A stretch of DNA of 64,000 nt from Chlorobiaceae bacterium (GTDB lineage: Bacteria > Bacteroidota > Chlorobiia > Chlorobiales > Chlorobiaceae): contig JAAXWQ010000007.1 in assembly GCA_013335115.1 (NCBI GenBank), forward strand, positions 1 through 64,000, in the 5' to 3' direction. Shown one piece after another: positions 8,415 through 18,848 of the stretch. How positions within the stretch are numbered: the first letter of the stretch is position 1; each line of letters starts with the position of its first letter. The notes under the pieces were generated by a model that worked only from the letters and a program-made list of their open reading frames with translations, ran no database searches and was not told the origin of the DNA. The position numbers were made by a program, and so were the translations under genes.

Positions 8415-9257
8415 TCACCTCAAATCCTGCTGGAGCCCGGGTTCGGCGCTCCCGGCAATCCCGATGATGCGGCCCTCTTCGTACATCTCGGCCAAGCCTT
8501 CACGGACGAGGGCCTCGACGATCGTACCAATACCGTACGGGCAGTCGGCATAGCGTTCCACGAGCCCCTCCATCGGCATGGGGCCGGAGGAGAGCAGGTC
8601 GCGCAGCAGGCGTCCACGGTACCACCGTCGCGATCCCTTGAAGGGGGACTGCCTGGTTAGCGGGGCGATTCCGGTTTTCCTGCTGGTCAGTTCGAGGGCG
8701 CCGTAATCCATGAGTGCATTGTGCCAGTCACGGCTGCGTCCCTTCGGCAGTACTTCTTCCGCAATGGATCGGAGTCCGGATGGGCTGATGCCTTCCGGAA
8801 GCCCGAGTTCGTGGATCAACACCCTCCTGATGTTCGTGTCGATGGCCGCGACGTCGAGGTTGTCTGCGAAGACGGGTATAGAGCGGCTGGTGTATGGGCC
8901 GATGCCAGGAAGGTCTGCAAGGATGAGCGGATCGCCCGGCACCTTGCCTCCATGCCGTTCGACGATCCTGGCGGCCGCAAGCTGGAGGCGCTGCCCCCTG
9001 GCATTGTAGCCAAGGCCGCTCCAGAGCTGGAGCACCTCGCGCAGGGAAGCCGAAGCCAGTGAAGTTACGTCCGGGAAACGCCCGATCCATTGCATGAAAC
9101 GGGGTGCGACGCGCTCTGCCTGGGTCTGCTGGAGCATGATTTCGCTGACCATGACGGCATAGCGGTCACGGGTGCGTCGCCAGGGGAAATCACGCCCTTT
9201 TTCGCTGGAGAAACAAAAGATCTTGTCCTGGAAAGCCTCGACGGAAAAGCGCTCCAT
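8415..9257 (-). CDS. mutY: MutY-type A/G-specific adenine glycosylase lacking the 4Fe-4S cluster
   Basis: 280 residues of the HhH-GPD superfamily. [20 protein letters not shown] with catalytic E in SEIMLQQTQ, the hairpin [11 protein letters not shown] and catalytic D in [10 protein letters not shown] are all present, as is [14 protein letters not shown]. In classical MutY the last block is followed by C-X6-C-X2-C-X5-C; here it runs straight into [20 protein letters not shown] with no cysteines. The C-terminal NUDIX-like domain is replaced by a short winged-helix-like tail of about 60 residues. It should remove adenine opposite 8-oxoguanine. Clusterless MutY proteins are known, so the gene need not be defective. 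Confidence 0.85.
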   Translation of the reverse strand: MERFSVEAFQDKIFCFSSEKGRDFPWRRTRDRYAVMVSEIMLQQTQAERVAPRFMQWIGRFPDVTSLASASLREVLQLWSGLGYNARGQRLQLAAARIVERHGGKVPGDPLILADLPGIGPYTSRSIPVFADNLDVAAIDTNIRRVLIHELGLPEGISPSGLRSIAEEVLPKGRSRDWHNALMDYGALELTSRKTGIAPLTRQSPFKGSRRWYRGRLLRDLLSSGPMPMEGLVERYADCPYGIGTIVEALVREGLAEMYEEGRIIGIAGSAEPGLQQDLR

Positions 9258-9277
9258 GGCTCTGTTGGTAAGGATTC

Positions 9278-10096
9278 TCAGAATTCAGGCGCAGGCCCCG
9301 GCACGAAACCGGCAGGCCGCCTCAGCACCGTTGCGGCATGTTTGTAGGGATCGTGGCCGAAAAAGAGGATCCAGCCGTGCTGGCAGGCCTCCTCAAGGAT
9401 GTGCGACTTCTCCTCGATAACCGTCCTTGCGTCAATGTCGTTGCCGGATACCCTGGTGACCGGGTAATGCGAGGTAGTCGGAATGAGGTCGGCTCCGTGG
9501 AGCAGCGTTGTCCGGCCGTCGCTCACCCTGACGAGCTGCTGGCCGCGGGTGTGGCCGTTGCTCAGGATGACGTCGATGCCGGGAAAGAGTTCGTGGGTCC
9601 CGGAAACCGTCGTAAACAGCGAAAGCTGGCGGAACTCCTCGATGATGGTTTCATTGAAGCTGGGGCGTTCCCGGTCATCCGGACGGCAGGCGGTACGGAA
9701 GTTCTCCTCCTGCACGATGACCCGGGCATAGGGAAACACCGGCACCAGCCGGTCTCCGCCACAGGCGAAAGCGCCGCCAACGTGGTCGCTGTGCAGGTGG
9801 GTCATCACCAGGTCGGTGATGTCGCCGGGATGCAGGCCGTGCTTTCCGAGCTCCTCTTCGAGGCGGTACGGAGTGGTGGCATTGGTGGACCAGCGGCTGG
9901 TCCAGCAAAGGTCGCCGATGCCGGCGTCAACCAGGATGCGCCTGCCGTTGCCGACGATGAGCAACAGCCTGGTGGCCAGGTGGATTTTCGGCATTGGTTT
10001 CAAGGGATCGACATTGCGCACGGGCATCAATCCGCCTTCGAACAGGAAATCCTGCACCTTGAGCGAATGGATCTGGTAGTCACCGATGGAGAGCAT
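9278..10096 (-). CDS. MBL-fold metallo-hydrolase
   Basis: 272 residues. The zinc motif [10 protein letters not shown] (about 90-99) is intact, with a later histidine in [11 protein letters not shown] and a C-terminal ILFFGHDP that supply further ligands. The N-terminal GGLMPVRN and [18 protein letters not shown] match the lactonase/quorum-quenching-like group of the superfamily. No signal peptide is seen, so it is probably cytoplasmic. The substrate cannot be deduced; lactonase, phosphodiesterase or a housekeeping ester hydrolase all remain possible. It starts about 180 bases after the end of rplS and could be transcribed with it or separately. Confidence 0.8.
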   Translation of the reverse strand: MLSIGDYQIHSLKVQDFLFEGGLMPVRNVDPLKPMPKIHLATRLLLIVGNGRRILVDAGIGDLCWTSRWSTNATTPYRLEEELGKHGLHPGDITDLVMTHLHSDHVGGAFACGGDRLVPVFPYARVIVQEENFRTACRPDDRERPSFNETIIEEFRQLSLFTTVSGTHELFPGIDVILSNGHTRGQQLVRVSDGRTTLLHGADLIPTTSHYPVTRVSGNDIDARTVIEEKSHILEEACQHGWILFFGHDPYKHAATVLRRPAGFVPGPAPEF

Positions 10097-10273
10097 CTAT
10101 CAAGAGGATGGCTTACGCTGGTTTTCAGCAAGACGAAAGGCACGCAACCGTGCAATCACCTGGCCGAAAGAGGCGGAAATGATTGGAGGGATCCGACAAG
10201 TTCCCGGGTAATCGACCCTGCCGTAAAGGCGGGCCGATCCGCGGGATTATCCTTTTTCGAGAAACGGGCGGGC

Positions 10274-10639
10274 TTACGCCTGGGCGTCTGCCGACTTGCG
10301 CTCTTTGACCTTCAGCGCTGCCTTTCCGGTACGCTTGCGGAGGTAGAACAGCTTTGCCCTTCTTGCCTTGCCGTGCCTCGTGACCGTCACGCTCTCGACG
10401 TTCGGGGAGTTGATCGGGATGATCCTCTCGACGCCGACGCCGTGGGAGATCTTACGAACGGTGATGGTCTTGGAAGCACCGGCTCCCCTGTCGCTGATCA
10501 CGACACCCTCGAAAGCCTGGAGGCGCTCCTTTTCGCCCTCGATGACCTTCAGCTGGATCCTGACGGTATCGCCGGGACGAACTTCGGGAATATCGCTCCT
10601 GTTCTGGGTTGCTTCCACCAATTGAATTAACTGATCCAT
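10274..10639 (-). CDS. rplS: 50S ribosomal protein L19
   Basis: 121 residues, matching the usual L19 length. [20 protein letters not shown] and [20 protein letters not shown] are family blocks, followed by [17 protein letters not shown] and [17 protein letters not shown]19 sits at the interface of the two ribosomal subunits. It closes the ffh-rpsP-rimM-trmD-rplS run, an order conserved in many bacteria. Confidence 0.97.
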   Translation of the reverse strand: MDQLIQLVEATQNRSDIPEVRPGDTVRIQLKVIEGEKERLQAFEGVVISDRGAGASKTITVRKISHGVGVERIIPINSPNVESVTVTRHGKARRAKLFYLRKRTGKAALKVKERKSADAQA

Positions 10640-10666
10640 GATTGCACTGTTGTCGTTATGTTGTCT

Positions 10667-11359
10667 TTACTCTTTCCATTCTTCTTGCTCAAGCAGGTCC
10701 GGTCGGCGCTGAAGCGTGCGTTCTCGCGCGTTCTCCTGCCGCCAGAGCCCGATTTTCTCGTGATGGCCTGAAAGCAGCACATCGGGCACGCCCATCCCCC
10801 GAAACTCGGCGGGACGAGTGTACCAGGCGCAATCCAGCACTCCTGCCTGGAACGAATCGGTCAGCGCCGACTCACCGTCCCCCAGCACGCCCGGGATGAG
10901 CCGGACGACCGCATCGGCAAGCATGAGCGCCGGGATTTCACCTCCGGAGAGCACCACGTCACCGACGGAGAGCTCCATGGTCACCAGTGTCTGGCGAATC
11001 CTTTCGTCCATGGCCTTGTAGTGGCCGCACAGCACGATCAGGTTTCCCTTGCGGGAGAGCCTGTTGGCTGTCTGCTGTTCGAAAGGCCTGCCGTCCGGCG
11101 TCATGAAGATCACCTCGTCGTAAGCCCTTTCAGCCAGCAATCCCTCGATGCATGCGAAAACCGGTTCCGGACGGATCACCATCCCCGCGCCGCCTCCGAA
11201 CGGGGTATCGTCCACCTGCCGGTACTTGCCCAGGCCATGGTCGTGCAGGTTGTGCACGTGGATATCGGCAAGGCCTTTCTTCCTTGCGATGCCGAGCAAC
11301 CCTTTCTCGAGGGGGGACGCAAAAAAATCCGGTATGACGGAAATGATATCTATCCTCAT
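10667..11359 (-). CDS. trmD: tRNA (guanine-37-N1)-methyltransferase
   Basis: 230 residues from the ATG at 11359 ([13 protein letters not shown]). A GTG three codons upstream would add three residues and is less typical. [15 protein letters not shown] and [12 protein letters not shown], followed by [18 protein letters not shown], outline the trefoil-knot SAM site. It methylates G37 next to the anticodon and prevents frameshifting. It lies between rimM and rplS in a ribosome-maturation operon. Confidence 0.96.
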   Translation of the reverse strand: MRIDIISVIPDFFASPLEKGLLGIARKKGLADIHVHNLHDHGLGKYRQVDDTPFGGGAGMVIRPEPVFACIEGLLAERAYDEVIFMTPDGRPFEQQTANRLSRKGNLIVLCGHYKAMDERIRQTLVTMELSVGDVVLSGGEIPALMLADAVVRLIPGVLGDGESALTDSFQAGVLDCAWYTRPAEFRGMGVPDVLLSGHHEKIGLWRQENARERTLQRRPDLLEQEEWKE

Positions 11360-11414
11360 GGCTTGCACACCCGAGATATTGCTTCAATCAATAATGTTTC
11401 AAGAACATGTCATG

Positions 11415-11918
11415 CTACAGGAACTCCGAAAAGCGCCTCAGCACCATGATCCCCTTCCGGAGATCGATCTCTTCGACAAAATCCTCGACGGCAGGCACCA
11501 ACACCTTCCGCCCGGCCGTTTCTATCTCATACACATCATGCGCGGGCATCTGGAGCACGTCACCGACCCTGCCGATTCGTTCCCCCCTTTCGTCAAGCAC
11601 CTCCAGCCCTATCAGGTCATGGATATATGCCCGATCGTCCGGGAGCGGTTCAAGGTTGTCGGTCGTCACGAACAAATGGCAACCGACGACGGCCTCAGCT
11701 TCCTCACGGGTGCCGATGCCGTCAAACACAATCCAGGCGAAGCCCTGGTAGAGCCTGGCCGACAGGACCCTGCGCGGCACGGCATCTTCCGGGGTTTTGC
11801 CAATATACAACTCCCGGCGCTTCATGAAGCTCTCCGGGTAATCGGTCACAGGCTGGACCTTCAGCTCACCTTTCAGCCCCTTGGGCTTGAGCACGTTGCC
11901 GGTCAGGTAAAGTTCCAC
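11415..11918 (-). CDS. rimM: Ribosome maturation factor RimM
   Basis: 167 residues. [20 protein letters not shown] is the N-terminal barrel signature, [12 protein letters not shown] lies in the middle, and the PRC-barrel half reads [18 protein letters not shown] and [16 protein letters not shown]. It binds S19 and helps 16S rRNA 3'-domain processing. It follows rpsP by about 32 bases and precedes trmD. Confidence 0.95.
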   Translation of the reverse strand: MELYLTGNVLKPKGLKGELKVQPVTDYPESFMKRRELYIGKTPEDAVPRRVLSARLYQGFAWIVFDGIGTREEAEAVVGCHLFVTTDNLEPLPDDRAYIHDLIGLEVLDERGERIGRVGDVLQMPAHDVYEIETAGRKVLVPAVEDFVEEIDLRKGIMVLRRFSEFL

Positions 11919-11950
11919 CCCGTTTCAGCGGATGACGGTTCGGAGCAAAA

Positions 11951-12364
11951 TCAGGCTTCAGCGGAAGCTGCGGCGGCATTGGCCTCAGCATCCTTCTTGG
12001 CCTGGCGGCGGCGGGTCTTGAGCGTAAGACGCTTCTGACGACGCTCGGCCTCCTTCTGCTGCCATGCTTCCATCTGTGTCGAGATATCGCTTTCGCTGAC
12101 GCCGCGGCGCTGCAGGTTCATTTCATGAAGCAGGCCGGTGCCGCGGATAAGGCTGCGGACCGTCGCGGTCGGCTGTGCGCCGACGTTCAGCCAGTAAGCG
12201 ACGCGATCCTTCTCGATGGTCACGGCATGCGGCTTGGCCGTAGGGTTGTAGTGCCCGACCACTTCAAGGAACTTGCCATCCCTCGGTGAGCGGCCATCGG
12301 CAGCGACAATCTGGTAGAACGGCAACTTCTTCCTTCCAGTCCTTTTCAGTCTGATCTTAACCAA
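11951..12364 (-). CDS. rpsP: 30S ribosomal protein S16
   Basis: 137 residues. The start [20 protein letters not shown] is diagnostic, followed by [13 protein letters not shown] and [20 protein letters not shown]. About 45 residues beyond the usual 80-90 form a charged, alanine-rich tail ([20 protein letters not shown]), seen in several phyla. It lies directly downstream of ffh. Confidence 0.97.
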   Translation of the reverse strand: MVKIRLKRTGRKKLPFYQIVAADGRSPRDGKFLEVVGHYNPTAKPHAVTIEKDRVAYWLNVGAQPTATVRSLIRGTGLLHEMNLQRRGVSESDISTQMEAWQQKEAERRQKRLTLKTRRRQAKKDAEANAAAASAEA

Positions 12365-12402
12365 AGCGTATAAGGTTTAATTAATTAAGAGACATTGATC
12401 AT

Positions 12403-13752
12403 TTATCGTTTCAAAAACTTGTCCAGCGCGAGGTTCTGCGAGGTGATCTTCCTGCCCGACTGGGTCAGGCGCGAGACCGAGCGCATCATCTTCTTCATCT
12501 CCCCGAACTGCTTCAGGAGCATGTTGACCTCCTGCACCCTCGTGCCGCTGCCGTGGGCGATCCTCTGGCGACGGCTCCCGTTGATGATCTCCGGGTTCTT
12601 GCGCTCATCCTTCGTCATCGAGGAGATCATCGCCTCGATCGGCTTGAAGTCGAGGTTCTCGAGGTCCTGCTTCGGCACCATCTTGTTCAGGCCGGGGACC
12701 ATCTCGATCAGCCCCTGGATCGAACCCATCTTCTTGAGCTGCTGCAACTGGTCGAAGAAGTCGTTGAGGTCGAACTCGTTCTTCATGAGCCTCGACTGCA
12801 TCTGCATGGTCTTCTCGAGATCCAGCGTCTCCTGTGCCTTTTCGACGAAGCTGACGATATCGCCCATGCCGAGGATCCTCTGCGCCATGCGCTCGGGGTA
12901 GAACACGTCGAGGTCATCGACCTTCTCGCCCACGCTCATGAACTTGATCGGCTTTTCGACGACCTGCCTGATCGACAGGGCCGCGCCTCCACGGGCATCG
13001 CCGTCGAGTTTGGTGAGCACCACGCCGTCGAAATCAAGGCGATCGTTGAATGCCTTGGCGGTATTGACCGCCTCCTGGCCCATCATGGAGTCCACGACGA
13101 ACAGCAGCTCGTCGGGCTTGAGGGCGTTCTTGAGGGCTTCGGCCTCGGCCATCATGCTTTCGTCGATCTGCAGGCGGCCTGCCGTGTCGACGATGACGAC
13201 ATCCCTGTTCCCGGCACGGGCAGCCTCGATGCCGCCGAGGGCTGCCTTCATGGCATCCTGCACATCCACCGAGAATACCGGAACCCCGACCTGCTCGCCA
13301 AGGGTCTTCAACTGGTCCACGGCGGCCGGACGATAGACGTCGGCAGCGACCAGAAGGGGATTCTTGCCGCCTTTCCTGAGGCGCTGCGCCAGCTTGGCGC
13401 AGAAGGTGGTCTTGCCGGAACCCTGCAGGCCGGCGACCATGACGATAGCGGGGGATTTCTTCGGCGGAAGGTTCAGTGGCTTGTTCTCGCCGCCCATGAT
13501 CTCGGTAAGCTCGTCATTGACGATCTTGACGATCATCTGGGCCGGCGACACGCTCTTGATGACCGACTCGCCAAGGGACTTCTCCCTGATGTCCTCGACC
13601 AGCTTCTTGGCAACCTTGTAGTTCACGTCGGCCGAAAGCAGGGCGCGCTTGATATCGCGCATGGCGATGCCGATGTTGATCTCGTTGATCGTGGCCTGGC
13701 CGGCTAGCTTCCTGAACGTCAGTTCAAGTTTGTCGCTGAGATTGTCGAACAT
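12403..13752 (-). CDS. ffh: Signal recognition particle protein Ffh
   Basis: 449 residues. The N domain starts [20 protein letters not shown]. The GTPase domain has [15 protein letters not shown], the insertion [21 protein letters not shown] and [10 protein letters not shown]. The methionine-rich M domain ends with [19 protein letters not shown] and [12 protein letters not shown], which bind SRP RNA and signal sequences. Ffh delivers ribosomes making membrane proteins to FtsY. It is the first gene of the ribosome operon, with an AT-rich promoter region upstream. Confidence 0.97.
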   Translation of the reverse strand: MFDNLSDKLELTFRKLAGQATINEINIGIAMRDIKRALLSADVNYKVAKKLVEDIREKSLGESVIKSVSPAQMIVKIVNDELTEIMGGENKPLNLPPKKSPAIVMVAGLQGSGKTTFCAKLAQRLRKGGKNPLLVAADVYRPAAVDQLKTLGEQVGVPVFSVDVQDAMKAALGGIEAARAGNRDVVIVDTAGRLQIDESMMAEAEALKNALKPDELLFVVDSMMGQEAVNTAKAFNDRLDFDGVVLTKLDGDARGGAALSIRQVVEKPIKFMSVGEKVDDLDVFYPERMAQRILGMGDIVSFVEKAQETLDLEKTMQMQSRLMKNEFDLNDFFDQLQQLKKMGSIQGLIEMVPGLNKMVPKQDLENLDFKPIEAMISSMTKDERKNPEIINGSRRQRIAHGSGTRVQEVNMLLKQFGEMKKMMRSVSRLTQSGRKITSQNLALDKFLKR

Positions 13753-13928
13753 GGTTGGGCAGTCACATAAATTCTAAAAATGGATAGCTTTAAAAATAAT
13801 AAAATTCTCGTAAAATAAAACCATACGCAACAACCTTCTTCTGCATTATTTTCAACATGGCATTCGTACCTTAACCTGTTGCAAAACAATACCGGACCCA
13901 CGTAAATTCCCCTCCACCAGACAGCGCC
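13753..13928. promoter_or_regulatory. AT-rich divergent promoter region of ffh and the heptose kinase gene
   Basis: This 176-base gap separates two genes read in opposite directions. Its left half (13780-13830) is markedly AT-rich compared with its surroundings, as expected for a promoter feeding the ffh operon. I could not settle on one -35/-10 pair. Confidence 0.4.
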
Positions 13929-14912
13929 ATGACACCCGACCACATCGACAGCCTGTTCGACTCCTTCCGACGCCAGAAGATCGCCGTCATTGGCGACGTC
14001 ATGCTCGACAAGTACATCTTCGGCCACGTCTCCCGGATCTCGCCCGAATACCCGGTACCGGTCGTGGACGTGACCGGTGAAAGCAGCCGCCTCGGCGGGG
14101 CGGCCAACGTGGCCCAGAACATCCATGCACTCGGCGCAAAAGCTTTCCTGATCGGCGTGACCGGCCGCGACCAGGGCCGCGAAGCCATGATCTCCCTCAT
14201 GGAGGAGCACGGGTTCGACTCCGGGCTGCTCCTGGAGGACCCATCCCGCCCCACCACCTGCAAGACCCGGATACTTTCGCAGAACCACCACATCACCAGG
14301 GTTGACTACGAAAGCCGCAAGCCGCTCGACGCAGCCATCGAGGCGAGGCTGCTCGACATGTTCAGGGAGATTTCGGGATCGCTGGGGGCCGTGGTGCTGG
14401 AAGACTACAACAAGGGGGTGCTGACCGGGTCGTTCATCGCCTCGGTGATCGGCATCTGCCGGGAACTCGGGCTCCCGGTGCTGGTCGACCCGAAACTCAA
14501 GGGGTTCTTCTCCTACTCCGGCTGCTCGGTGTTCAAGCCCAACCTTTCGGAGCTGGCAGCATCGCTCGGCGTCGTGCTGCAGAATACCGACAGGGAGGTC
14601 GAGGAGGGATGCCTGCTGCTGTCGGAACGGTTGCAGGCGGACAGCTTCGTGGTGACCAGGAGCGAAAAGGGGATGACGATCTACGACGGCAGCTTCACCC
14701 ACATCCCCGCCACCTCGCTGGAAGTAGCAGACGTTTCAGGCGCAGGAGACACCGTTATCGGCATGCTGGCGCTCGGCACGGCAGCGGGACTCGACCTGGT
14801 GACCAGCACCAGGATCGCCAACCTCGCGGCTGGAACCGTCTGCCAGGAGGTCGGCGCCGTACCGGTCAGGCCCGGGCGCCTGCTCAGTGTGTGCCGTAAC
14901 CATCTTCGCTGA
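13929..14912 (+). CDS. hldA: D-glycero-beta-D-manno-heptose-7-phosphate kinase
   Basis: 327 residues of the ribokinase/PfkB family. IAVIGDVMLDKYIFGHVSRI and the ISPEYPVPVV block are specific to the RfaE/HldE kinase domain. SRLGGAANVAQNI follows, and DVSGAGDTVIGMLALG holds the catalytic aspartate. There is no C-terminal adenylyltransferase domain, so this is the single-domain form, with HldC expected elsewhere. It phosphorylates heptose-7-phosphate for ADP-heptose and the lipopolysaccharide inner core. Its 3' end overlaps the convergent START-protein gene by 29 bases. Confidence 0.93.
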   Translation: MTPDHIDSLFDSFRRQKIAVIGDVMLDKYIFGHVSRISPEYPVPVVDVTGESSRLGGAANVAQNIHALGAKAFLIGVTGRDQGREAMISLMEEHGFDSGLLLEDPSRPTTCKTRILSQNHHITRVDYESRKPLDAAIEARLLDMFREISGSLGAVVLEDYNKGVLTGSFIASVIGICRELGLPVLVDPKLKGFFSYSGCSVFKPNLSELAASLGVVLQNTDREVEEGCLLLSERLQADSFVVTRSEKGMTIYDGSFTHIPATSLEVADVSGAGDTVIGMLALGTAAGLDLVTSTRIANLAAGTVCQEVGAVPVRPGRLLSVCRNHLR

Positions 14913-15522
14913 TGTGGAAATGTTCGTCGACGATCGACGGCCATAAGGGGTTGTATGCCGGATCCTGCGCCAGGGCCCGCATCTTCTGCAGCGAGTAGAA
15001 CGGAACTTCGAACAGGGCAGCATTGCTGATTGCCGGAGGAACGTCGCTGCCGGGGTTCATGTGCATGACGAACGTGATGTGCACCCGCCCATCCCCTATC
15101 GGCATGAACACCCACACCCCCCGGGTTTCCCTCACCCGGTGCATGTCCAGCCGCTTCGGAAGGTAATCGGGCACGCCCGTCATGGTCAGCGCAACAGCCC
15201 CGGCCTCCGACACCTGCAAACCGGTACGGACGATCATCTCGCGTTTGGGCATCGGCCAGGGGGTGTTGATCACCTGGCGTACCACGTACTCGAGATCGTC
15301 GTTCTGGTCGAGCACCTGCATCTCGGCGAGCTGGTGGACCCAGCGCCCGTAGCTGCCGAAATCGTGGAACAGGCTTACCAGCTTCCTGAAGGGAACCTCG
15401 AACTCGGCCTCGCCCTTGAATCCGAGAAGCTCGGAACCTGCGATTTTGGAGGAGTAGATGCGGATATCCTTGTGCTCGACGCGAAACTCCCAGTTGCCCT
15501 CGAGGGCTTTAGCAACATCCAT
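14884..15522 (-). CDS. START/SRPBCC lipid-binding domain protein, copy 2
   Basis: 212 residues from MDVAKALEGNWEF at 15522. The open frame continues upstream into the neighbouring gene's region but that part is shadow sequence. The pattern FRVEHKDIRIYSS, RKLVSLFHDFGSYGRWV, VVRQVINTPWPMPKREMIVR and HITFVMHMNPGSDVPP fits the START/Bet v1 fold with a hydrophobic ligand cavity. It is the second of two tandem paralogues (see 15561-16214) lying after a periplasmic protease gene. No signal peptide is seen. Ligand unknown. Confidence 0.75.
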   Translation of the reverse strand: MDVAKALEGNWEFRVEHKDIRIYSSKIAGSELLGFKGEAEFEVPFRKLVSLFHDFGSYGRWVHQLAEMQVLDQNDDLEYVVRQVINTPWPMPKREMIVRTGLQVSEAGAVALTMTGVPDYLPKRLDMHRVRETRGVWVFMPIGDGRVHITFVMHMNPGSDVPPAISNAALFEVPFYSLQKMRALAQDPAYNPLWPSIVDEHFHISEDGYGTH

Positions 15523-15560
15523 TGATACATCGATGGTTTGAGATGGAAAAAACAGCTGCG

Positions 15561-16214
15561 TTACGCGTCGACGAAATCCTCGTAGCTCCTGAGGAAATCC
15601 TTCGACGAGCGGAACGGGGCCTCGACCGGGTTGCGGTACTTCTCCCGCCTGACCATGTCCCGCATGTTGCAGAGTGTATGGTATGGCGTATCGATCACGG
15701 CGATATTGGCCAGCCACGACGGGATCTCGCCGCCAGGCTCGACATGCAGCCTGAAGACCACCCGGCAGCTGCCTTCTGACAAGGGCAGGATATTCCATGC
15801 CCCCTCCATCTGCCTCACCCGGACGTATCCGGGATTCTCCGGGATGAAATCAGGAAGGCATTCGATCCTGATGAAGGCCTCGGAGGTCTCCGGGTCCATG
15901 TAGGCCGTGGAGCGGGTAATGATCTCACGGTCCGCTACCGGCCAGGGTGCGCTGACCAGCTGGTAGACCACCCGTCCTTCGTTTTCGGTAATCTCCCGGA
16001 GCACGCGCATCTCGCGGGTCTTCCAGACCCATTCGGTCGCGGCATCGACGTCATAAAGCAGGCTCAGCACCGAATGCTGCGGCGCATCGATGGTGGCCAC
16101 CGCCACGAACGAAAGGAAATTCGACGATGGCACCGGACAGGTAAAGATCTTCAGCCAGTCGTTCCTGAACCTTTCGGCACAGGTTGAACTATTGATTTTT
16201 TCGAGAAGAGACAT
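15561..16214 (-). CDS. START/SRPBCC lipid-binding domain protein, copy 1
   Basis: 217 residues from [14 protein letters not shown] at 16214. It shares with its downstream neighbour the blocks [57 protein letters not shown] and [20 protein letters not shown]. The two are clearly tandem duplicates that have diverged. The predicted fold encloses a lipid or other hydrophobic molecule. The gene follows the S41 protease by 57 bases and is probably in one transcript with it. Confidence 0.75.
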   Translation of the reverse strand: MSLLEKINSSTCAERFRNDWLKIFTCPVPSSNFLSFVAVATIDAPQHSVLSLLYDVDAATEWVWKTREMRVLREITENEGRVVYQLVSAPWPVADREIITRSTAYMDPETSEAFIRIECLPDFIPENPGYVRVRQMEGAWNILPLSEGSCRVVFRLHVEPGGEIPSWLANIAVIDTPYHTLCNMRDMVRREKYRNPVEAPFRSSKDFLRSYEDFVDA

Positions 16215-16271
16215 ATGGTTTCCGGTTGGGTTATGATTCTTGATGATTCGACGCCGTAATGGCCCGGGCAA

Positions 16272-17909
16272 TCAGAAAGCCTTCCTGCCCACGATCTGCC
16301 TGGCCGCAAGCATGGCGGGGTCACTTTCCCGGATCAACACTTTTAACTGCCCTTCCGTTCCAAAAAGCTGTCGGGCGATCCTCGCCTTCAGGGCCACCTT
16401 GATATAGGCTGCATCCCGGGCGTACTCCACGGCGTTGAAGGCGATCTTCTTCATCCTGCATTCGGTCCTGACCCTCGACTCAAGGTCGGCCGGGATGGCA
16501 TACCCGGCAACGAAACCGTCCGAAGAGCTCCGGTAGTTGCGGACCGGACTGGAAGGGTCGTCGATCAGCTTGAGCGAGATATCCTCGAACACCCCCTTGG
16601 CGAAAAGTTCCTGGTAAAGGTTCGTATAGGGCCTGCCGGTGACCCAGTAATCAGGCATGATTCCGCCGGCTTTCGCCAGCACGGCCTTGAGGCTGTCGCC
16701 TGCTTTGGCCCCGGCAGCACTGCCCGTCGTAAACACCCTGACCTCCCCGCTCTGGAAATACAGGGAACCGCCCAGCTTCTTCAGGACGCCCTCCGTCAGG
16801 CGCCTGTCGTCCATCTGCCGGTAATACGCTTCCCTTCCTTGGCTTCCTTCGTCGTAACCGCGCTGGATCTGACGGCCGGCCGGCGTGTAATACCTCGAAA
16901 CCGTGAGGCGCAGCGCCGAACCGTCCGGGAATTCGAACTGCCGCTGGACCAGGCCCTTGCCGAACGTCAGCTCACCGACGAGGAACGCACGATGGTTGTC
17001 CTGCAACGCACCGGCAAGGATCTCCGCAGCCGAAGCACTCCCCCGGTCGACCAGCAGGCAGAGCGTCCCCTTTTCAAACAGCCCGCCGGGCTTGGCGGAA
17101 TACCTCAACTCGTCGGATCCTCCGTGGCGGCTCTTGGTGGAGACGATCAGGCTGCGATCGGGCAGCAGTTCGTCGGCAACCTGTACCGCCTGGTCCAGGA
17201 ATCCTCCCGGATTGCCACGAAGATCGATGACGAGGCGCCGCATCCCCTGATGCTTCAAGCCGAGCAATGCCTCATGGAACTCACGGGCCGTTGTCTCGAC
17301 AAACTTGCTGATCCTCACATATCCCGAATCCTGGTCGAGCATGAAGGCCGCATCGATGCTCGACGTTGAAATCCTGCCCCTGGTCACCAGAAAATCCATC
17401 ATCCTCCGGGCGAAGGGGCGATAGACCCTCAGGGTGGTCCGGGTACCGCTTTTGCCCCGCAGTTTCCTGAGGACGGACTCCCTGGTGATTCCCACCGCAT
17501 TGACGGAATCGATGGTGAGGATCCTGTCGCCCGGCATGATGCCGGCCGATTCGCTCGGGCCTCCCGCCAGGGGAGTGACCACCAGCAGGGTATCGTTGAC
17601 CACATCAAACTCGATGCCGATCCCCTCGAAGTTGCCCTCAAGCTCGGAATTCGAGTACGCCGCCTTTTCAGGCTCCAGATAGATGGTATGGGGATCGAGC
17701 GATTCGACCATCCCCCTGATCCCTGCCATCGCCAGGCTGTCGTCGTTCACCGGATCGACGTAGCTCGACCGGATAAGGCGGTACGCCTCCTGGACCTTTT
17801 TCTGACGTGCCTCGAGTACACCGTCCTTTCCGCGGCTCAACCTCGAACCTATGAATATGCCGAATGCCAGGACGACAATCATGAGGACAGCACTGAATAG
17901 ACGAGACAT
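16272..17909 (-). CDS. C-terminal processing peptidase (S41 family, CtpA/Prc type)
   Basis: 545 residues from MSRLFSAVLMIVVLAFGIF at 17909, an N-terminal signal-anchor. The S41 N-terminal helical part is followed by a PDZ domain (GIGIEFDVVNDTLLVVTPLA through DRILTIDSVNAVGI). The protease domain has DLRGNPGGFLDQAVQVADE, nucleophile serine in GSASAAEILAGALQD and the general-base lysine in TFGKGLVQRQFEF. It should trim C-termini of periplasmic proteins. It is the first gene of a run with two START proteins. Related enzymes in phototrophs process photosystem proteins, but green sulfur bacteria lack that substrate. Confidence 0.92.
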   Translation of the reverse strand: MSRLFSAVLMIVVLAFGIFIGSRLSRGKDGVLEARQKKVQEAYRLIRSSYVDPVNDDSLAMAGIRGMVESLDPHTIYLEPEKAAYSNSELEGNFEGIGIEFDVVNDTLLVVTPLAGGPSESAGIMPGDRILTIDSVNAVGITRESVLRKLRGKSGTRTTLRVYRPFARRMMDFLVTRGRISTSSIDAAFMLDQDSGYVRISKFVETTAREFHEALLGLKHQGMRRLVIDLRGNPGGFLDQAVQVADELLPDRSLIVSTKSRHGGSDELRYSAKPGGLFEKGTLCLLVDRGSASAAEILAGALQDNHRAFLVGELTFGKGLVQRQFEFPDGSALRLTVSRYYTPAGRQIQRGYDEGSQGREAYYRQMDDRRLTEGVLKKLGGSLYFQSGEVRVFTTGSAAGAKAGDSLKAVLAKAGGIMPDYWVTGRPYTNLYQELFAKGVFEDISLKLIDDPSSPVRNYRSSSDGFVAGYAIPADLESRVRTECRMKKIAFNAVEYARDAAYIKVALKARIARQLFGTEGQLKVLIRESDPAMLAARQIVGRKAF

Positions 17910-18848
17910 GCGAAAAAGGGATTGAGTGGAATCAGGACGGTGGACCAGGATGCCGGAACCGGGCCACGGAGTAACGGTCAAGCAGAAGCATCCTCAAGGG
18001 AAGGCGGACGGAACACCGGCAATTCCGCTGAGGAAGATGAGACCGGAATAAGGATGACAACTCCGAAATCGGATGCCTTTAGTTTACCGAAGAGAAGAGT
18101 AATTCGCAACACTAACCATCACCCCTTACACGACGAGGCCAGCAATGGCGCGCCCCCGCTTCCCTTAAGCACGAAATTAATCAATCAACAAACACCAAGC
18201 ATCAGGACAATTAATAAACGCTCTATCAAAAAACGGAAACACATTTAAAAACCTTATAACAACTCACTATACAATAGATAATTACACGTATAAATCAAAT
18301 TTTAATCAGATTATTTTTTATCAAAAGACAGCCACCTTATACTTATTCTTCAAAACCATTACATCAAAAATAAAACTCGTTAAACAAGGCGCCACCAAAA
18401 CACATTTTCAAATTAATTAACACGAAAACTTTTTAAAATTATTATAAGCCTAAAGCCTCTTATTTATTTTATTGAAATATTTTAGAGTAACTAGCCTAAC
18501 ATTTTATTTATGATATTTCAATATCTTTTTTTATGTTTTTTAAAAACATATTTCAGCGTCCTTACAGACACCTATCATGAGCTTATTACAGAATAAATAT
18601 CAATTTCTAAGGCTCTTTATGAAGTCTTTTATTTGAATTCCGCAATTGAATCAAGCACATCTTATCAAGCAGTTGCCAAAACGTATTCAGATCTATTCAA
18701 ACTTCAATTCAGCGTGCCGTACCAGTGGCAATCATCATGACATCAACGGTTATCAAATGCCATTATTCGGGCATGCAAAGCTCCCTCCCCTGCCGGATCA
18801 AGCAAGGGAAAAGGACGGGTCGGAGGGGAGGATGAGCGGCTTTTTTGT
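17910..18848. other. 939-base gene-free region with a very AT-rich core
   Basis: From about 18170 to 18660 the sequence is strikingly AT-rich, with repeated A and T runs, stop codons in every frame and no open frame above chance size. This contrasts with the GC-rich coding DNA on both sides. The left part, 17910-18120, is normal in composition and should carry the protease promoter. I find no tRNA shape, clear terminator or tandem repeat. It may be a non-coding RNA locus, a horizontally acquired remnant or a nucleoid-protein binding zone. Confidence 0.6.

Noticed and set aside
17922-18248. 108-residue open frame on the plus strand
   Set aside because: It overlaps the protease promoter area, is low-complexity and runs into the AT-rich zone; no coding features.
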